Origin: Luteolibacter arcticus
GTDB lineage: Bacteria > Verrucomicrobiota > Verrucomicrobiia > Verrucomicrobiales > Akkermansiaceae
Length of the DNA stretch: 64,000 bases
Direction of reading: 5' to 3'
Assembly (NCBI RefSeq): GCF_025950235.1
Contig: NZ_JAPDDT010000021.1
Coordinates: forward strand, 27,964-91,963
The notes beneath the pieces are model-generated. The model searched no databases and had not been told where the DNA came from. It saw only the letters and a program-made list of their open reading frames with translations. The position numbers and the translations under genes are program-made. Below are positions 8,304 through 16,368 of this stretch, in pieces. Numbering within the stretch: position 1 is the first letter of the stretch; every line of letters begins with the position of its first letter.

Positions 8304-9901
8304 TGGGGTGAAGCGGTAGGGTCCAGAAGCTCGGCGACCCGCAGTTTCGCACTGCGGGCCCGCGGGTTGATTCGAATCTCTGCGTCGCTCGCGGCGATCG
8401 CTTTTCTAACAGGAAGCTGCAGGCACCATTCGGGATTCGGCCGCGGTGCCGGCCAGTCGGGGCGGTCCAGCCAGGGTTTGGCGCGGTGCTGCATGAAGCG
8501 CTTCACCATGCGATCCTCCAGGCTGTGGAAAGTAATGACTAACAGACGGCCGCCGGGCTTCAGCACCTCGATCGACGCTTCCAGCGCGCGCTCCAGCGAG
8601 CCAAGCTCGTCGTTCACCGTCATGCGGATTGCTTGGAAAGCTTTCGTCGCGGGATGGATGCGTCCACCGCGACCGACCGTCTTTTCGATATGATCCGCGA
8701 GATCGATGGTAGTCGTGAACTCGCGCTCGGCGCGGCGTTTCACGATGGCCGCGGCGATGCGGCGCGCTTTCGACTCTTCACCGAGTTCAAAGAAAATGCG
8801 CACCAGCTCCGACTCCGCCCACGTGTTGACCACGTGCGCGGCATCGAATGGACAGGAAGGCCCCATCCGCATGTCGAGGGGGCCGGCGCCGCGGAACGAG
8901 AAACCCCGTTCCGCGGCGTCGAGTTGCCGGGAGGAAACCCCGAGGTCCAAAAGCAGGCCATCGGCCCGCCTTTCCCCCCGGACCTCGGGGATGTCCCGGA
9001 GATCTGCGAAATTACCCTGCCAGGTGCGGAAGCGCTCGCCATAGGCGGCCAACCGCTGCGTCGCGAACGCAAGCGCTTCGGGATCGCGGTCGATCCCGAT
9101 CACGGTGGCACCGGCTTTCAGGAAAGCCTCGCTGTGCCCGCCGCCGCCGAGGGTGCCGTCAATGATCAGCTTGCCCTCTTGCGCGGCCATCCACTCCACC
9201 GTCTCGGCAGGGAGCACGGACAGGTGATAGCCGTTCGCTTCGTCGGTCTTCTTCGTTTGGAAATCCTCCGACGGCCGCCGCCCCGCCAACCAGCCATGGA
9301 ATGCGGGGCGGACAGCCGTTTGGGAATGGCCGGAGAGGCGCGCTGTCCCGAGTGCGCCGGTCCGTGCCGATGGAAAGTCGCCGGCGATCCGCGCATACAA
9401 CCAGCCAGAAGTTGCGCGGATCACCGGTTCAAAAAGCGAAAGGGGTACTGTCCCGAGAAACCCCTTCCGCCCAGCCAGGAAAGTCATCGGCCGCCGACCC
9501 GCCAACCAGCCATGGAATGCGGGGCGGACAGCCGTTTGTGCGTGAAGCGAGAGGCGCGCTGTCCCGAGTGCGCCCGTCGTTTCAGATGGAAAATCACCGG
9601 CGACCCGCGCGGACAACCAGCCAGAAGCCGCGCGGATCACCGATCTAAGAGACGAAGGAGGTACTGTCCCGAGTAACCTCATCCGCCCAGCCTGGAAAAT
9701 CTCCGGCCGCCGCTCCGCCAACCAGCCATGGAATGCGGAGCGGACAGCCGTGTAGGTATGGCCGGAAGGGCGCGCTGTCCCGAGTGCGCCGGTCCGTGCC
9801 GATGGGAAAACATAGCCCAACCCTGACACCCGGCGTTTTCCCGCGGTGGGTGCCGCGAGTCCGCCTTGTGCGGATGCCAGGGTTGGTGAGGCGAACAGCA
9901 T
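8300..9901 (-). CDS. rsmH: 16S rRNA (cytosine(1402)-N(4))-methyltransferase RsmH, with repeat-derived N-terminal extension
   Basis: RsmH (MraW) N4-methylates C1402 of 16S rRNA in the ribosomal P site using SAM. The core starts near residue 223 (YHLSVLPAETVEWM) and has the SAM motif DGTLGGGGHSEAFL, DLGVSSRQLD, a GFSF/MRM region and LITFHSLEDRMVKRF, ending at family-typical length. The odd part is the first 200 or so codons. They are translated from a 216-bp tandem repeat (2.5 copies) and resemble no part of RsmH. No ATG lies between the repeat and the core. The nearest usable start is a TTG at 9289 inside the last repeat, giving a 329-aa protein. Either the repeat supplies the start codon or a long N-terminal extension is really made. 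The 3' end overlaps ftsL by 4 nt. The core call is secure; the start is not. Confidence 0.9.
   Translation of the reverse strand: MLFASPTLASAQGGLAAPTAGKRRVSGLGYVFPSARTGALGTARPSGHTYTAVRSAFHGWLAERRPEIFQAGRMRLLGTVPPSSLRSVIRAASGWLSARVAGDFPSETTGALGTARLSLHAQTAVRPAFHGWLAGRRPMTFLAGRKGFLGTVPLSLFEPVIRATSGWLYARIAGDFPSARTGALGTARLSGHSQTAVRPAFHGWLAGRRPSEDFQTKKTDEANGYHLSVLPAETVEWMAAQEGKLIIDGTLGGGGHSEAFLKAGATVIGIDRDPEALAFATQRLAAYGERFRTWQGNFADLRDIPEVRGERRADGLLLDLGVSSRQLDAAERGFSFRGAGPLDMRMGPSCPFDAAHVVNTWAESELVRIFFELGEESKARRIAAAIVKRRAEREFTTTIDLADHIEKTVGRGGRIHPATKAFQAIRMTVNDELGSLERALEASIEVLKPGGRLLVITFHSLEDRMVKRFMQHRAKPWLDRPDWPAPRPNPEWCLQLPVRKAIAASDAEIRINPRARSAKLRVAELLDPTASPQ
9260..9810. repeat. 216-bp tandem direct repeat, about 2.5 copies, in phase with rsmH
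   Basis: The word GCCAACCAGCCATGGAATGC recurs at 9285, 9501 and 9717, exactly 216 bp apart. Each full unit also carries GGCGCGCTGTCCCGAGTGCG, GATCCGCGC/GACCCGCGC before ACAACCAGCCAGAAG, and GTACTGTCCCGAG. The third copy ends at about 9808. Since 216 is a multiple of three, the array reads through in the rsmH frame as a 72-residue repeat (core GALGTAR...QTAVRPAFHGWLAGRRP). Copies differ by scattered substitutions but no frame-changing indels. Confidence 0.93.
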
Positions 9902-9952
9902 GTTGTCGCTTTCGGTGTGGGTGTGGGTGAAATCTGTGGGAAAGGAGGAAGG

Positions 9953-10405
9953 TCAAAGGACGCCGAGGTCGCCGTCGTCCATGCCGAGTTCGATCTCGGT
10001 GATGCGTTCGAAGGTCTCCTGGGTGCAGAGCATGTAGAAGGGACCACGACCGGCGAGGATCACCGGACCGTCCGCCTTCAGCCCGACTCGCTCGCTCCAG
10101 TCCTTCGGGACGGTGAGCTTGCCTTGGCTGCTGACGCTGGCCTTCTTCGACATCATCCGCAGGTGCCCGACGATCTGCTGCTTCTTCGCAGGGGTCAGAT
10201 TGCTCTGCTCCACCTGCTCGAACTTCAGGTCGAACTCCGCCTCGCTGTAGACCTTGATCACCTGCAGGTCGTGCTCCTTCGAGAGCTGCAACCGGATCGG
10301 TGTCTCCTCGGTCTCCGGACGCCATTCGACGGGGACGGAAACCCGAAATTTCGGGTCCATCTTATAGTCGAAGTGACTTTCGTGGACTTTGGACGTGGAG
10401 GACAT
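9953..10405 (-). CDS. mraZ: Transcriptional regulator MraZ
   Basis: MraZ is the first gene of most dcw clusters. It has two SpoVT/AbrB-like DNA-binding folds, forms ring oligomers and represses its own operon. Here the first fold starts HFDYKMDPKFRVSVPVEWRP (about residues 10-29) and the second is SSQGKLTVPKDWSERVGL (about 92-109), the expected pair. I chose the ATG at 10405, giving 150 aa (family about 145-150), over an upstream TTG at 10447 that would add 14 residues with no family counterpart. The rsmH frame opens 51 nt downstream of its stop. Confidence 0.93.
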   Translation of the reverse strand: MSSTSKVHESHFDYKMDPKFRVSVPVEWRPETEETPIRLQLSKEHDLQVIKVYSEAEFDLKFEQVEQSNLTPAKKQQIVGHLRMMSKKASVSSQGKLTVPKDWSERVGLKADGPVILAGRGPFYMLCTQETFERITEIELGMDDGDLGVL

Positions 10406-10441
10406 CAAGAGGCGGGAACACCCGCGGAATGCCCTAGAGTT

Positions 10442-10466
10442 CACCAAAGTACACCAACACCGTCAA
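10442..10466 (-). promoter_or_regulatory. Putative mraZ promoter/operator with TGGTG direct repeats
   Basis: On the minus strand upstream of mraZ there is TTGACG (10466-10461), followed by two TGGTG words (10456-10452 and 10446-10442) separated by 5 nt. Known MraZ operators are TGGGN-type direct repeats with 5-nt spacers close to the promoter, so spacing and location fit autoregulation. The -10 partner of TTGACG is poor, and only two repeats are seen where E. coli has three. Confidence 0.4.
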
Positions 10467-10844
10467 ACCAAATTCAGGATTACCGAAATAAAATTTTAAA
10501 TCGCTTATTACCAACGATTTAAATGGTGAATTTAGCTGCATTGCGACTTGGTTCTACTGCTTCAAGAGAACCGAATTGCCCGGATTTTTGAAAATTCCGG
10601 GCTGGAATCGGACCTTCTGAAGCACATGGAGGAGTATCGTGCACTCAGGGTGTACTTGGAAGCCAATTTGTGTGTTCCAGTGTACTGATCAGCAACGCTC
10701 ACCCTGTTTACAACAGGCTCAAGCCCCCGCGGAACGCCGTTTCAAATGAACGCTCAAACGGCCACAAGGACGAGGCCACGGGAATTTCATGACCAACCTG
10801 AGGACAGACTCGCCTTTTCGGCCCTGTCAGTTGAATTCCCGTTT
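10448..10844. other. Divergent intergenic region with two palindromes
   Basis: About 400 nt between mraZ and the small plus-strand gene, AT-richer than its surroundings (for example around 10480-10530). It holds a strong imperfect hairpin at 10578-10602 (GCCCGGA pairing with TCCGGGC, with an inner T/A tract) and a 15-nt palindrome at 10703-10717 (CCTGTT-TAC-AACAGG). GTGTACT also occurs three times (minus strand near 10450, plus strand near 10651 and 10680). I see no gene here other than an unlikely upstream extension of the next frame. Confidence 0.5.
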
Positions 10845-11141
10845 ATGGACGCCACCGCCCTCGCCGAATCCGCCCGCAACGACGCGAATCCTCCCGTCGG
10901 CCTGACACCCACCGAGCTCACCCTCTGGCTCGCCCGCGCCGGGAAATGGGATGCGGCACACGATGCCTGCCAGGATCTCTCCGAGCCCGCTGGCGCGTGG
11001 ATCCACGCTTACCTCCACCGCGAGGAAGGCGACTACGGCAATGCCTGCTACTGGTATACCCGGGCTCGCAAGCCCGCCCCCTCCCGAAACGCCCCGCTGG
11101 AAGCCGAGTGGATGGAAATCGCTTGCGCCCTTTGCGTCTGA
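10845..11141 (+). CDS. Conserved small hypothetical protein (WDAAH / EEGD.GNA.YWY type)
   Basis: A 98-aa soluble protein of unknown function. The frame is open from 10746, but the ATG at 10845 (MDATALAES) gives the more credible start because the preceding residues are low-complexity and Arg-rich. Visible features are LTLWLARAGKWDAAHDACQD followed by GAWIHAYLHREEGDYGNACYWYTRA, a helix-turn-helix-repeat-like pattern. I recall this pattern in small proteins of Proteobacteria and Verrucomicrobia, without an assigned role. No signal peptide or membrane segment. It is divergent from mraZ. Confidence 0.65.
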   Translation: MDATALAESARNDANPPVGLTPTELTLWLARAGKWDAAHDACQDLSEPAGAWIHAYLHREEGDYGNACYWYTRARKPAPSRNAPLEAEWMEIACALCV

Positions 11142-11389
11142 AATCTCACGCCTCACTTGCGATTATAGGTGGGGCGTCCCGGGGAAACGCGCAAACCCGG
11201 ACAAATCTAACCCTGGTCCCCGATAAGACGGTTGGCACTAATAGTCAATTACTTCGCCAAATTGACCGACTCTCGCAACATTTCACTCACGATTGTGATA
11301 CTAACATCATTTTTTCGGTCTTAAATCCTATTTAATTGCCGTCCCGGAGAAGCTCGCCCATTGCTTTGGACGACCTCGACTCAACCCAA

Positions 11390-14300
11390 ATGGATTCCTC
11401 GACACTCCGCAGAACACTCCTCCACACCGCGCTGCTCACCACCGTCACCACGGCCCACGCGCAGCTCTACTTTGATATAAACGCCGCCACCGCCGGCTCA
11501 GGCACCCCGGGCGCCGCAGCTTGGAATACCGGCACGAATTGGTCCGCCGCGCCCGCAGGCGACGTGGCCACCGTCGGCTGGACCAATGGCCAGGCCGCCA
11601 TTTTCTCCGCCGGCACCGAAGCCGCAGGCACCTGGAACGTGACGGTCACCGGAACGGTCCAGACGAATTCCATCACCTTCAACGGTGCCACAAACAGCAC
11701 CGTTCACAACATTACCGGCGGGACCATCGACATGGCCACCGGCGGCTTGGTTCTGGATGCCTCGGCAGCGGCCGGCACCACCGGTCGCTCCAAGACGATC
11801 TCCTCCGCCATCATCGGCTCGGGCGGGTTGAGCATTGCCGCGAACGGCGACACCTCCGCCACGGGTGGGGGCTCGAATACCATCTTCTCCCTTACCGGCG
11901 CGAACACCTTCACCGGCAACACGACCATCACCGCGGGGGTTGTCGGCTACACCTCGATCTTCGGCGATGCGGCCAACAGCGTGGTGCTGAATGGCGGTGG
12001 CCTCCTCTTCAACAACACCGGCACCTTTACCCGGAATCTCCAGATCGAGGCCAATGGTGGCGTGTTTCGCAACTACGGAGCGGCGACCTCCACGCTCACC
12101 GGCACGCTTTCCGGCTCCGGCAGCATCCGCCGCACCGATGGCGGCACCGCGATCTACGCCGGCAATGGCTCGGCCTTTACCGGCGCGCTTCTTGTCGAAC
12201 GCGGCACGCTACAGGCAGGCAACGGCGTCCTCACCGCCAACCCGCTGGCCAATGCTTCCGGCGCCACCCTTGGTGATGCCACGGGAGCAGGCGTCCTGCG
12301 CTACCAGCTTGACGGCTCATTCACGCTCGCCACGCCCATCACCTATGCCAACGCAGGCTCGGCCCTCATCTGGCAGGGCACCGATGCCGGCGATGTGATG
12401 ACCATCAACAACATCTTCGGCGTGGCGAACAACACCGGCACGCTGCAGGCGACCTCCGGCGCCATCACCCTGGCTTCCGGAGCGGACGTCCTGGTCGGTG
12501 CCATTACCCTCTCCAGCACTCCGAGCAACAGCGCCACCGCGGTGATCGGCACGCTGAATGTCCAGCCGGGTGCCGTGCTGGAAACCCGCTTCATGAATAT
12601 CGGTGACGGCGGCAACAACGCCGGTGCCGTCAACCAAACCGGCGGCACCGTGAAGATCGCCACCGGCGGCAATGGCTTCCGCATCGGCCACTGGGACAAC
12701 GGTGCCAACACCCCGGGCTCCGTGTACAATCTCTCGGGCGGCACGCTCGACGTGAGCGCCATCGACGTCGCCCTCAACGTCGGCTGGGATGGTGCCGGCA
12801 CTCTCAACGTCAGCAACACCGGCCTCGCCAAGGCCTGGAGACTCTACGTCGATGCCGGCGGCCAGGACAAACCCGGCATCGTCAATCTGACGGGCGGCAC
12901 CATCGAGGTCGGCGCGGGCGGCATCTCCAGTGATGGCACCGCGGGCAGCCAGCTCAATCTGTCCGGTGGCACCCTGAAAGCCACCTCAGGCTCCACTTGG
13001 GCGGCACCGATGAATGCCACCGCCGCGACCACTTCGGTGATCGACGTCAATGGCTCCACCATCCTCTCCACCGGTGCCTTCACCGGCACCGGCGCGGTGA
13101 ACGTCACCGACACCGCCACGGGGGGCACGTTCGAGTTCAGCCAGCCTGCCGGCACGCGCACCATCAGCCCGGCTCTGGGAGGCTCGACCACCATCCGGAA
13201 ATCCGGTGCAGGCACCCTTGTCTTGTCCGGTAACAACACCCATACCGGCAACCTGTTCCCCGATGCCGGCGTCCTCTCACTCACCGGCTCGAATGCCTTC
13301 TCGATTGTCGACATCAACGACGGCGTGACCTTCACCGGCGAAGGCTCGACCAGCGGTGCGCTCTCGCTCGGCGTCACCTCTGGTGCCACCCTAGGCGTCA
13401 ATCACACCACGACGGGAGCCTTCCACGTCGGCGGTAATCTGACCCTCAACGGCACGTCCGTCATCAGCCTGGGAACCCCGTTCAGCGGCACCACCAACCT
13501 CCTCACCTACAGCGGCACGCTCTCCGGCAACGCCAGCAATCTGATCCTGCCCGGCGCGGCGAATTACCGCTCGGCCTCGGTCAATTTCAATCCGGGCGTC
13601 ATCAGCCTGACCATCAACAACGCCGACCTCACCTGGACCGGCACCGGCGGCGGGCTGTGGGATCTCAATGCCACCTCCGGCTGGTCGAATGGCGGCAGCA
13701 ACACCTTCTTCTGGGGTGACACCGTCCGCTTCGATGACACCTCGGCCGTCCCCGCCGTGGCCATCACCGGCGAGTTGGCACCGAACAAGATCACGGTCGA
13801 TTCCGACACCAACAACTACACCATCACCGGTGGCACCGGAAACTTCATCTCCGGCCTCGGCTCGCTGCTGAAGACCGGTAGCTCCACCCTCACGATCAGC
13901 GCGCCGAATACCTTCAGCGGCGGCACCATCATCAGCGAGGGCACCATCGTCATCACCGGAGTCAATGGCGGCCTCGGCACCGGCAGCGTCACCCTTGGCG
14001 ATGCCGCCACCGGCAACTCGCCGGTCGAGCTCCGTCTCACCAACGGCCGGAACATCCCGAACAACATCACCATCTCTTCGCTCGCCACCGGCAGCGCCCT
14101 CCTCGGCTATTCCGGCACCGGCGGTTCCTACACCGAATTCACCGGGAACATCGCCCTCCAGCGCGACCTGACGATCCGCTCGGGCACCACCGACCGCCTG
14201 CACTTCACCGGTGCGATCACCGGCACCGGCAATCTCACCATCGATGGCGGGAAACGCGTCACCATGTCCGGCAACAACACCTACGCCGGCAACCTCCTGA

Positions 14301-16183
14301 TCCGCGACGCCGACACCATCTTCCAGACCTTCGGTGCCAATTCGATCCCGGACACTGCCACGGTCGATGTGGGTGCCAATGCGATCTTCCAGGTTTACCT
14401 GGCGGATACCATAGCGGGGCTCACCGGAACCGGTTTCCTGCAGCCGATCGCCGGCAAGCCCACCCTGACGGTGGGCAATGGCAACGTCTCCAGCACCTTC
14501 TCCGGCACCTGGCGGCCACTGGTTTCCGATCACCTCAATCTCACCAAGATCGGCACCGGCACCTTCACCCTGTCCGGCCCGATCAGCTCGCCCGGGGCAA
14601 TCACCATCAGCGGCGGCACCGTGGAAATCACCAGTGCCGGTCTGTTCGGCCGCACGCTTGCAGCTGGCACAGCATTGCCGAACCGGGCCTTGATCGGCAC
14701 CGGCACGTTCCGCACCTCCGGCAGCGCCGATGTCACCCTGCGCCGTAGCAGCGCAGGCTTCACCGGCGCGGTCCAGATCAATGGGGGCGTCACCACCGTC
14801 GGCCACTCCGCCGCGCTCGCCACCGCACCGGTGTCGATCAATGGCGGCACCCTGCGCTTCGACAACTCCGGCACGAACTTCACCCCGCTGGCCGCCAATG
14901 GTCTCACCACCGGCACGCTGACCACCGACGTCACCACCAACAATCTGGCGACGCTTCACGCAGCCACCGGCGACGTGATTCCTGCCAACATGACCCACGT
15001 CTATCACGGCCAGATCTATCTGACCGCGGGCCAGTGGACCTTCGCTGAAAATTTTGACGACGGAGCCGCGGTCACCATCAGCGGAACCCCCATCATCAAC
15101 GACGCGGTGTACAACGCCGTCACCACCGGCACCTTCAGCGCTCCGGACGATGGCTGGTATACCATCGACGTGCGCGCCTATCAGATCGGAGGTGCCTCCG
15201 GTGGCGTGGGTGCCTGGGCAACCGCAGGCATCGGCATTGGCATCAAGGCCGGCGGCACCAGCACCAATGTGGCTGACTACGTCGCGCTGACCGATGGCGC
15301 CCTCGGCACCCGCCTCACCACCAGCAACAGCTACTCGTTCTCGAATGCGATCACCCTTGCCGGACCGGCCACCATCGACACCTCGACCATGGTTGGCACG
15401 CCCGGCGTCGCTGGCGTGGATGGAAATGGCAACTCCGGTGACGTCACCCTGACCGGCGTCGTCAGCGGCACCGGCAGCCTGACCAAGACCGGCGTTGGCA
15501 CCCTGCTCCTGAACAGCGCCAACACCTACTCCGGCAACACCAGGGTCGATGCCGGGCGCCTGACCTTGGCCACCGCCACCCTGGCCAACGCCGCCGATGT
15601 TTACATCGCCTCGGGAGCGGTCCTCAACCTGATCCACGGCACCAACGACACCGTGCACTCGCTCTTCATCAATGGCGTTGGCCTGGCTGTCGGCACCTAC
15701 AATGCCACCAGCCATCCGGGCATCATCACCGGCACGGGCTCGCTGGTGGTCACCACCGCGGGCGGCTCGCCCTTCGACTCGTGGGCATCGGCCAACGGCG
15801 TCTCCGGCGGCGGCGTCGACTCCGACGCTGACGGCATCGCCAATGGCATCGAATTCGTCATTGGCGGCGATCCTTCCGGTCCGGGCTCCGATTCCAACAG
15901 CCTGCTGCCGACTGCGGCCATCCTGCCCGCCGATCCTAACTACCTCACCGTGGTCTATCGCCGCACCACCGCGTCGGCGAGCATGCCGGTTGCGCAGCAG
16001 CCTTACGTCCAGTACGGCACCACCTTGAGTTCATGGACCAAGGCGGAACACAACGTCAGCGGAGTCATTATCGCGGAAGATCCCAACGGCTTCGGCACAG
16101 GCATCGCCCGCGTCACGGTCAAGATCCCGCGCAATCTCACGACGGGTAAGGTGTTCGCCCGCCTCCGGGTCGATATCCCCTGA
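11390..16183 (+). CDS. Giant secreted autotransporter-strand-repeat (PATR-type) protein with embedded PA14-like domain
   Basis: About 1597 aa from the ATG at 11390, chosen because it begins a clear signal peptide (MDSSTLRRTLLHTALLTTVT, then THAQL-like cleavage); the frame is open from 11336. The body consists of Gly/Thr/Asn-rich right-handed beta-helix repeats with the autotransporter-associated strand pattern (G-A-G-T-L-x-L-x-G-x-N-T-Y-x-G at many places, for example SGAGTLVLSGNNTHTGN). A PA14-like sandwich sits near residues 1185-1310 (TLHAATGD...YHGQIYLTAGQWTFAENFDD). The C-terminus (DSDADGIANGIEFVIGGDP and onward) is a Ca-binding-like cap seen in verrucomicrobial secreted proteins. No PEP-CTERM tail and no autotransporter barrel are present. 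Probably a cell-surface or extracellular adhesin or matrix protein; substrate unknown. A perfect terminator follows. Confidence 0.85.
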   Translation: MDSSTLRRTLLHTALLTTVTTAHAQLYFDINAATAGSGTPGAAAWNTGTNWSAAPAGDVATVGWTNGQAAIFSAGTEAAGTWNVTVTGTVQTNSITFNGATNSTVHNITGGTIDMATGGLVLDASAAAGTTGRSKTISSAIIGSGGLSIAANGDTSATGGGSNTIFSLTGANTFTGNTTITAGVVGYTSIFGDAANSVVLNGGGLLFNNTGTFTRNLQIEANGGVFRNYGAATSTLTGTLSGSGSIRRTDGGTAIYAGNGSAFTGALLVERGTLQAGNGVLTANPLANASGATLGDATGAGVLRYQLDGSFTLATPITYANAGSALIWQGTDAGDVMTINNIFGVANNTGTLQATSGAITLASGADVLVGAITLSSTPSNSATAVIGTLNVQPGAVLETRFMNIGDGGNNAGAVNQTGGTVKIATGGNGFRIGHWDNGANTPGSVYNLSGGTLDVSAIDVALNVGWDGAGTLNVSNTGLAKAWRLYVDAGGQDKPGIVNLTGGTIEVGAGGISSDGTAGSQLNLSGGTLKATSGSTWAAPMNATAATTSVIDVNGSTILSTGAFTGTGAVNVTDTATGGTFEFSQPAGTRTISPALGGSTTIRKSGAGTLVLSGNNTHTGNLFPDAGVLSLTGSNAFSIVDINDGVTFTGEGSTSGALSLGVTSGATLGVNHTTTGAFHVGGNLTLNGTSVISLGTPFSGTTNLLTYSGTLSGNASNLILPGAANYRSASVNFNPGVISLTINNADLTWTGTGGGLWDLNATSGWSNGGSNTFFWGDTVRFDDTSAVPAVAITGELAPNKITVDSDTNNYTITGGTGNFISGLGSLLKTGSSTLTISAPNTFSGGTIISEGTIVITGVNGGLGTGSVTLGDAATGNSPVELRLTNGRNIPNNITISSLATGSALLGYSGTGGSYTEFTGNIALQRDLTIRSGTTDRLHFTGAITGTGNLTIDGGKRVTMSGNNTYAGNLLIRDADTIFQTFGANSIPDTATVDVGANAIFQVYLADTIAGLTGTGFLQPIAGKPTLTVGNGNVSSTFSGTWRPLVSDHLNLTKIGTGTFTLSGPISSPGAITISGGTVEITSAGLFGRTLAAGTALPNRALIGTGTFRTSGSADVTLRRSSAGFTGAVQINGGVTTVGHSAALATAPVSINGGTLRFDNSGTNFTPLAANGLTTGTLTTDVTTNNLATLHAATGDVIPANMTHVYHGQIYLTAGQWTFAENFDDGAAVTISGTPIINDAVYNAVTTGTFSAPDDGWYTIDVRAYQIGGASGGVGAWATAGIGIGIKAGGTSTNVADYVALTDGALGTRLTTSNSYSFSNAITLAGPATIDTSTMVGTPGVAGVDGNGNSGDVTLTGVVSGTGSLTKTGVGTLLLNSANTYSGNTRVDAGRLTLATATLANAADVYIASGAVLNLIHGTNDTVHSLFINGVGLAVGTYNATSHPGIITGTGSLVVTTAGGSPFDSWASANGVSGGGVDSDADGIANGIEFVIGGDPSGPGSDSNSLLPTAAILPADPNYLTVVYRRTTASASMPVAQQPYVQYGTTLSSWTKAEHNVSGVIIAEDPNGFGTGIARVTVKIPRNLTTGKVFARLRVDIP

Positions 16184-16200
16184 GCCGCCTCATTCCTCAC

Positions 16201-16232
16201 GGCCGCCCGGAGCAATCCGGGCGGCCTTTTTT
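16201..16232 (+). terminator. Rho-independent terminator
   Basis: Perfect 11-bp stem GGCCGCCCGGA/TCCGGGCGGCC with a GCAA tetraloop, followed by six T. It lies 17 nt after the stop of the giant PATR protein. Confidence 0.95.
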
Positions 16233-16368
16233 GTGCCGCCAGACGCACGTTCCTGCGAATGCGTTTGAAAACGAGGCGTCACCGTTACTCACTTGTCACA
16301 TTTTGACTTAAATTCCTTCAAAAACAGATCATACCAGTCATTCTCGCAGCGGTTCTCACGCCTCCCCG

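Noticed and set aside
13391..15715. 774-codon minus-strand open frame inside the first giant PATR gene
   Set aside because: It is antisense to a well-supported repeat protein. Gly/Ala/Asp-rich low-complexity translation without family motifs is expected from the codon bias of the GGC/ACC-rich repeats.
15770..16183. Possible PEP-CTERM tail on the first giant protein
   Set aside because: The C-terminus lacks PEP, a terminal hydrophobic helix and a basic cluster; it ends in ARLRVDIP.
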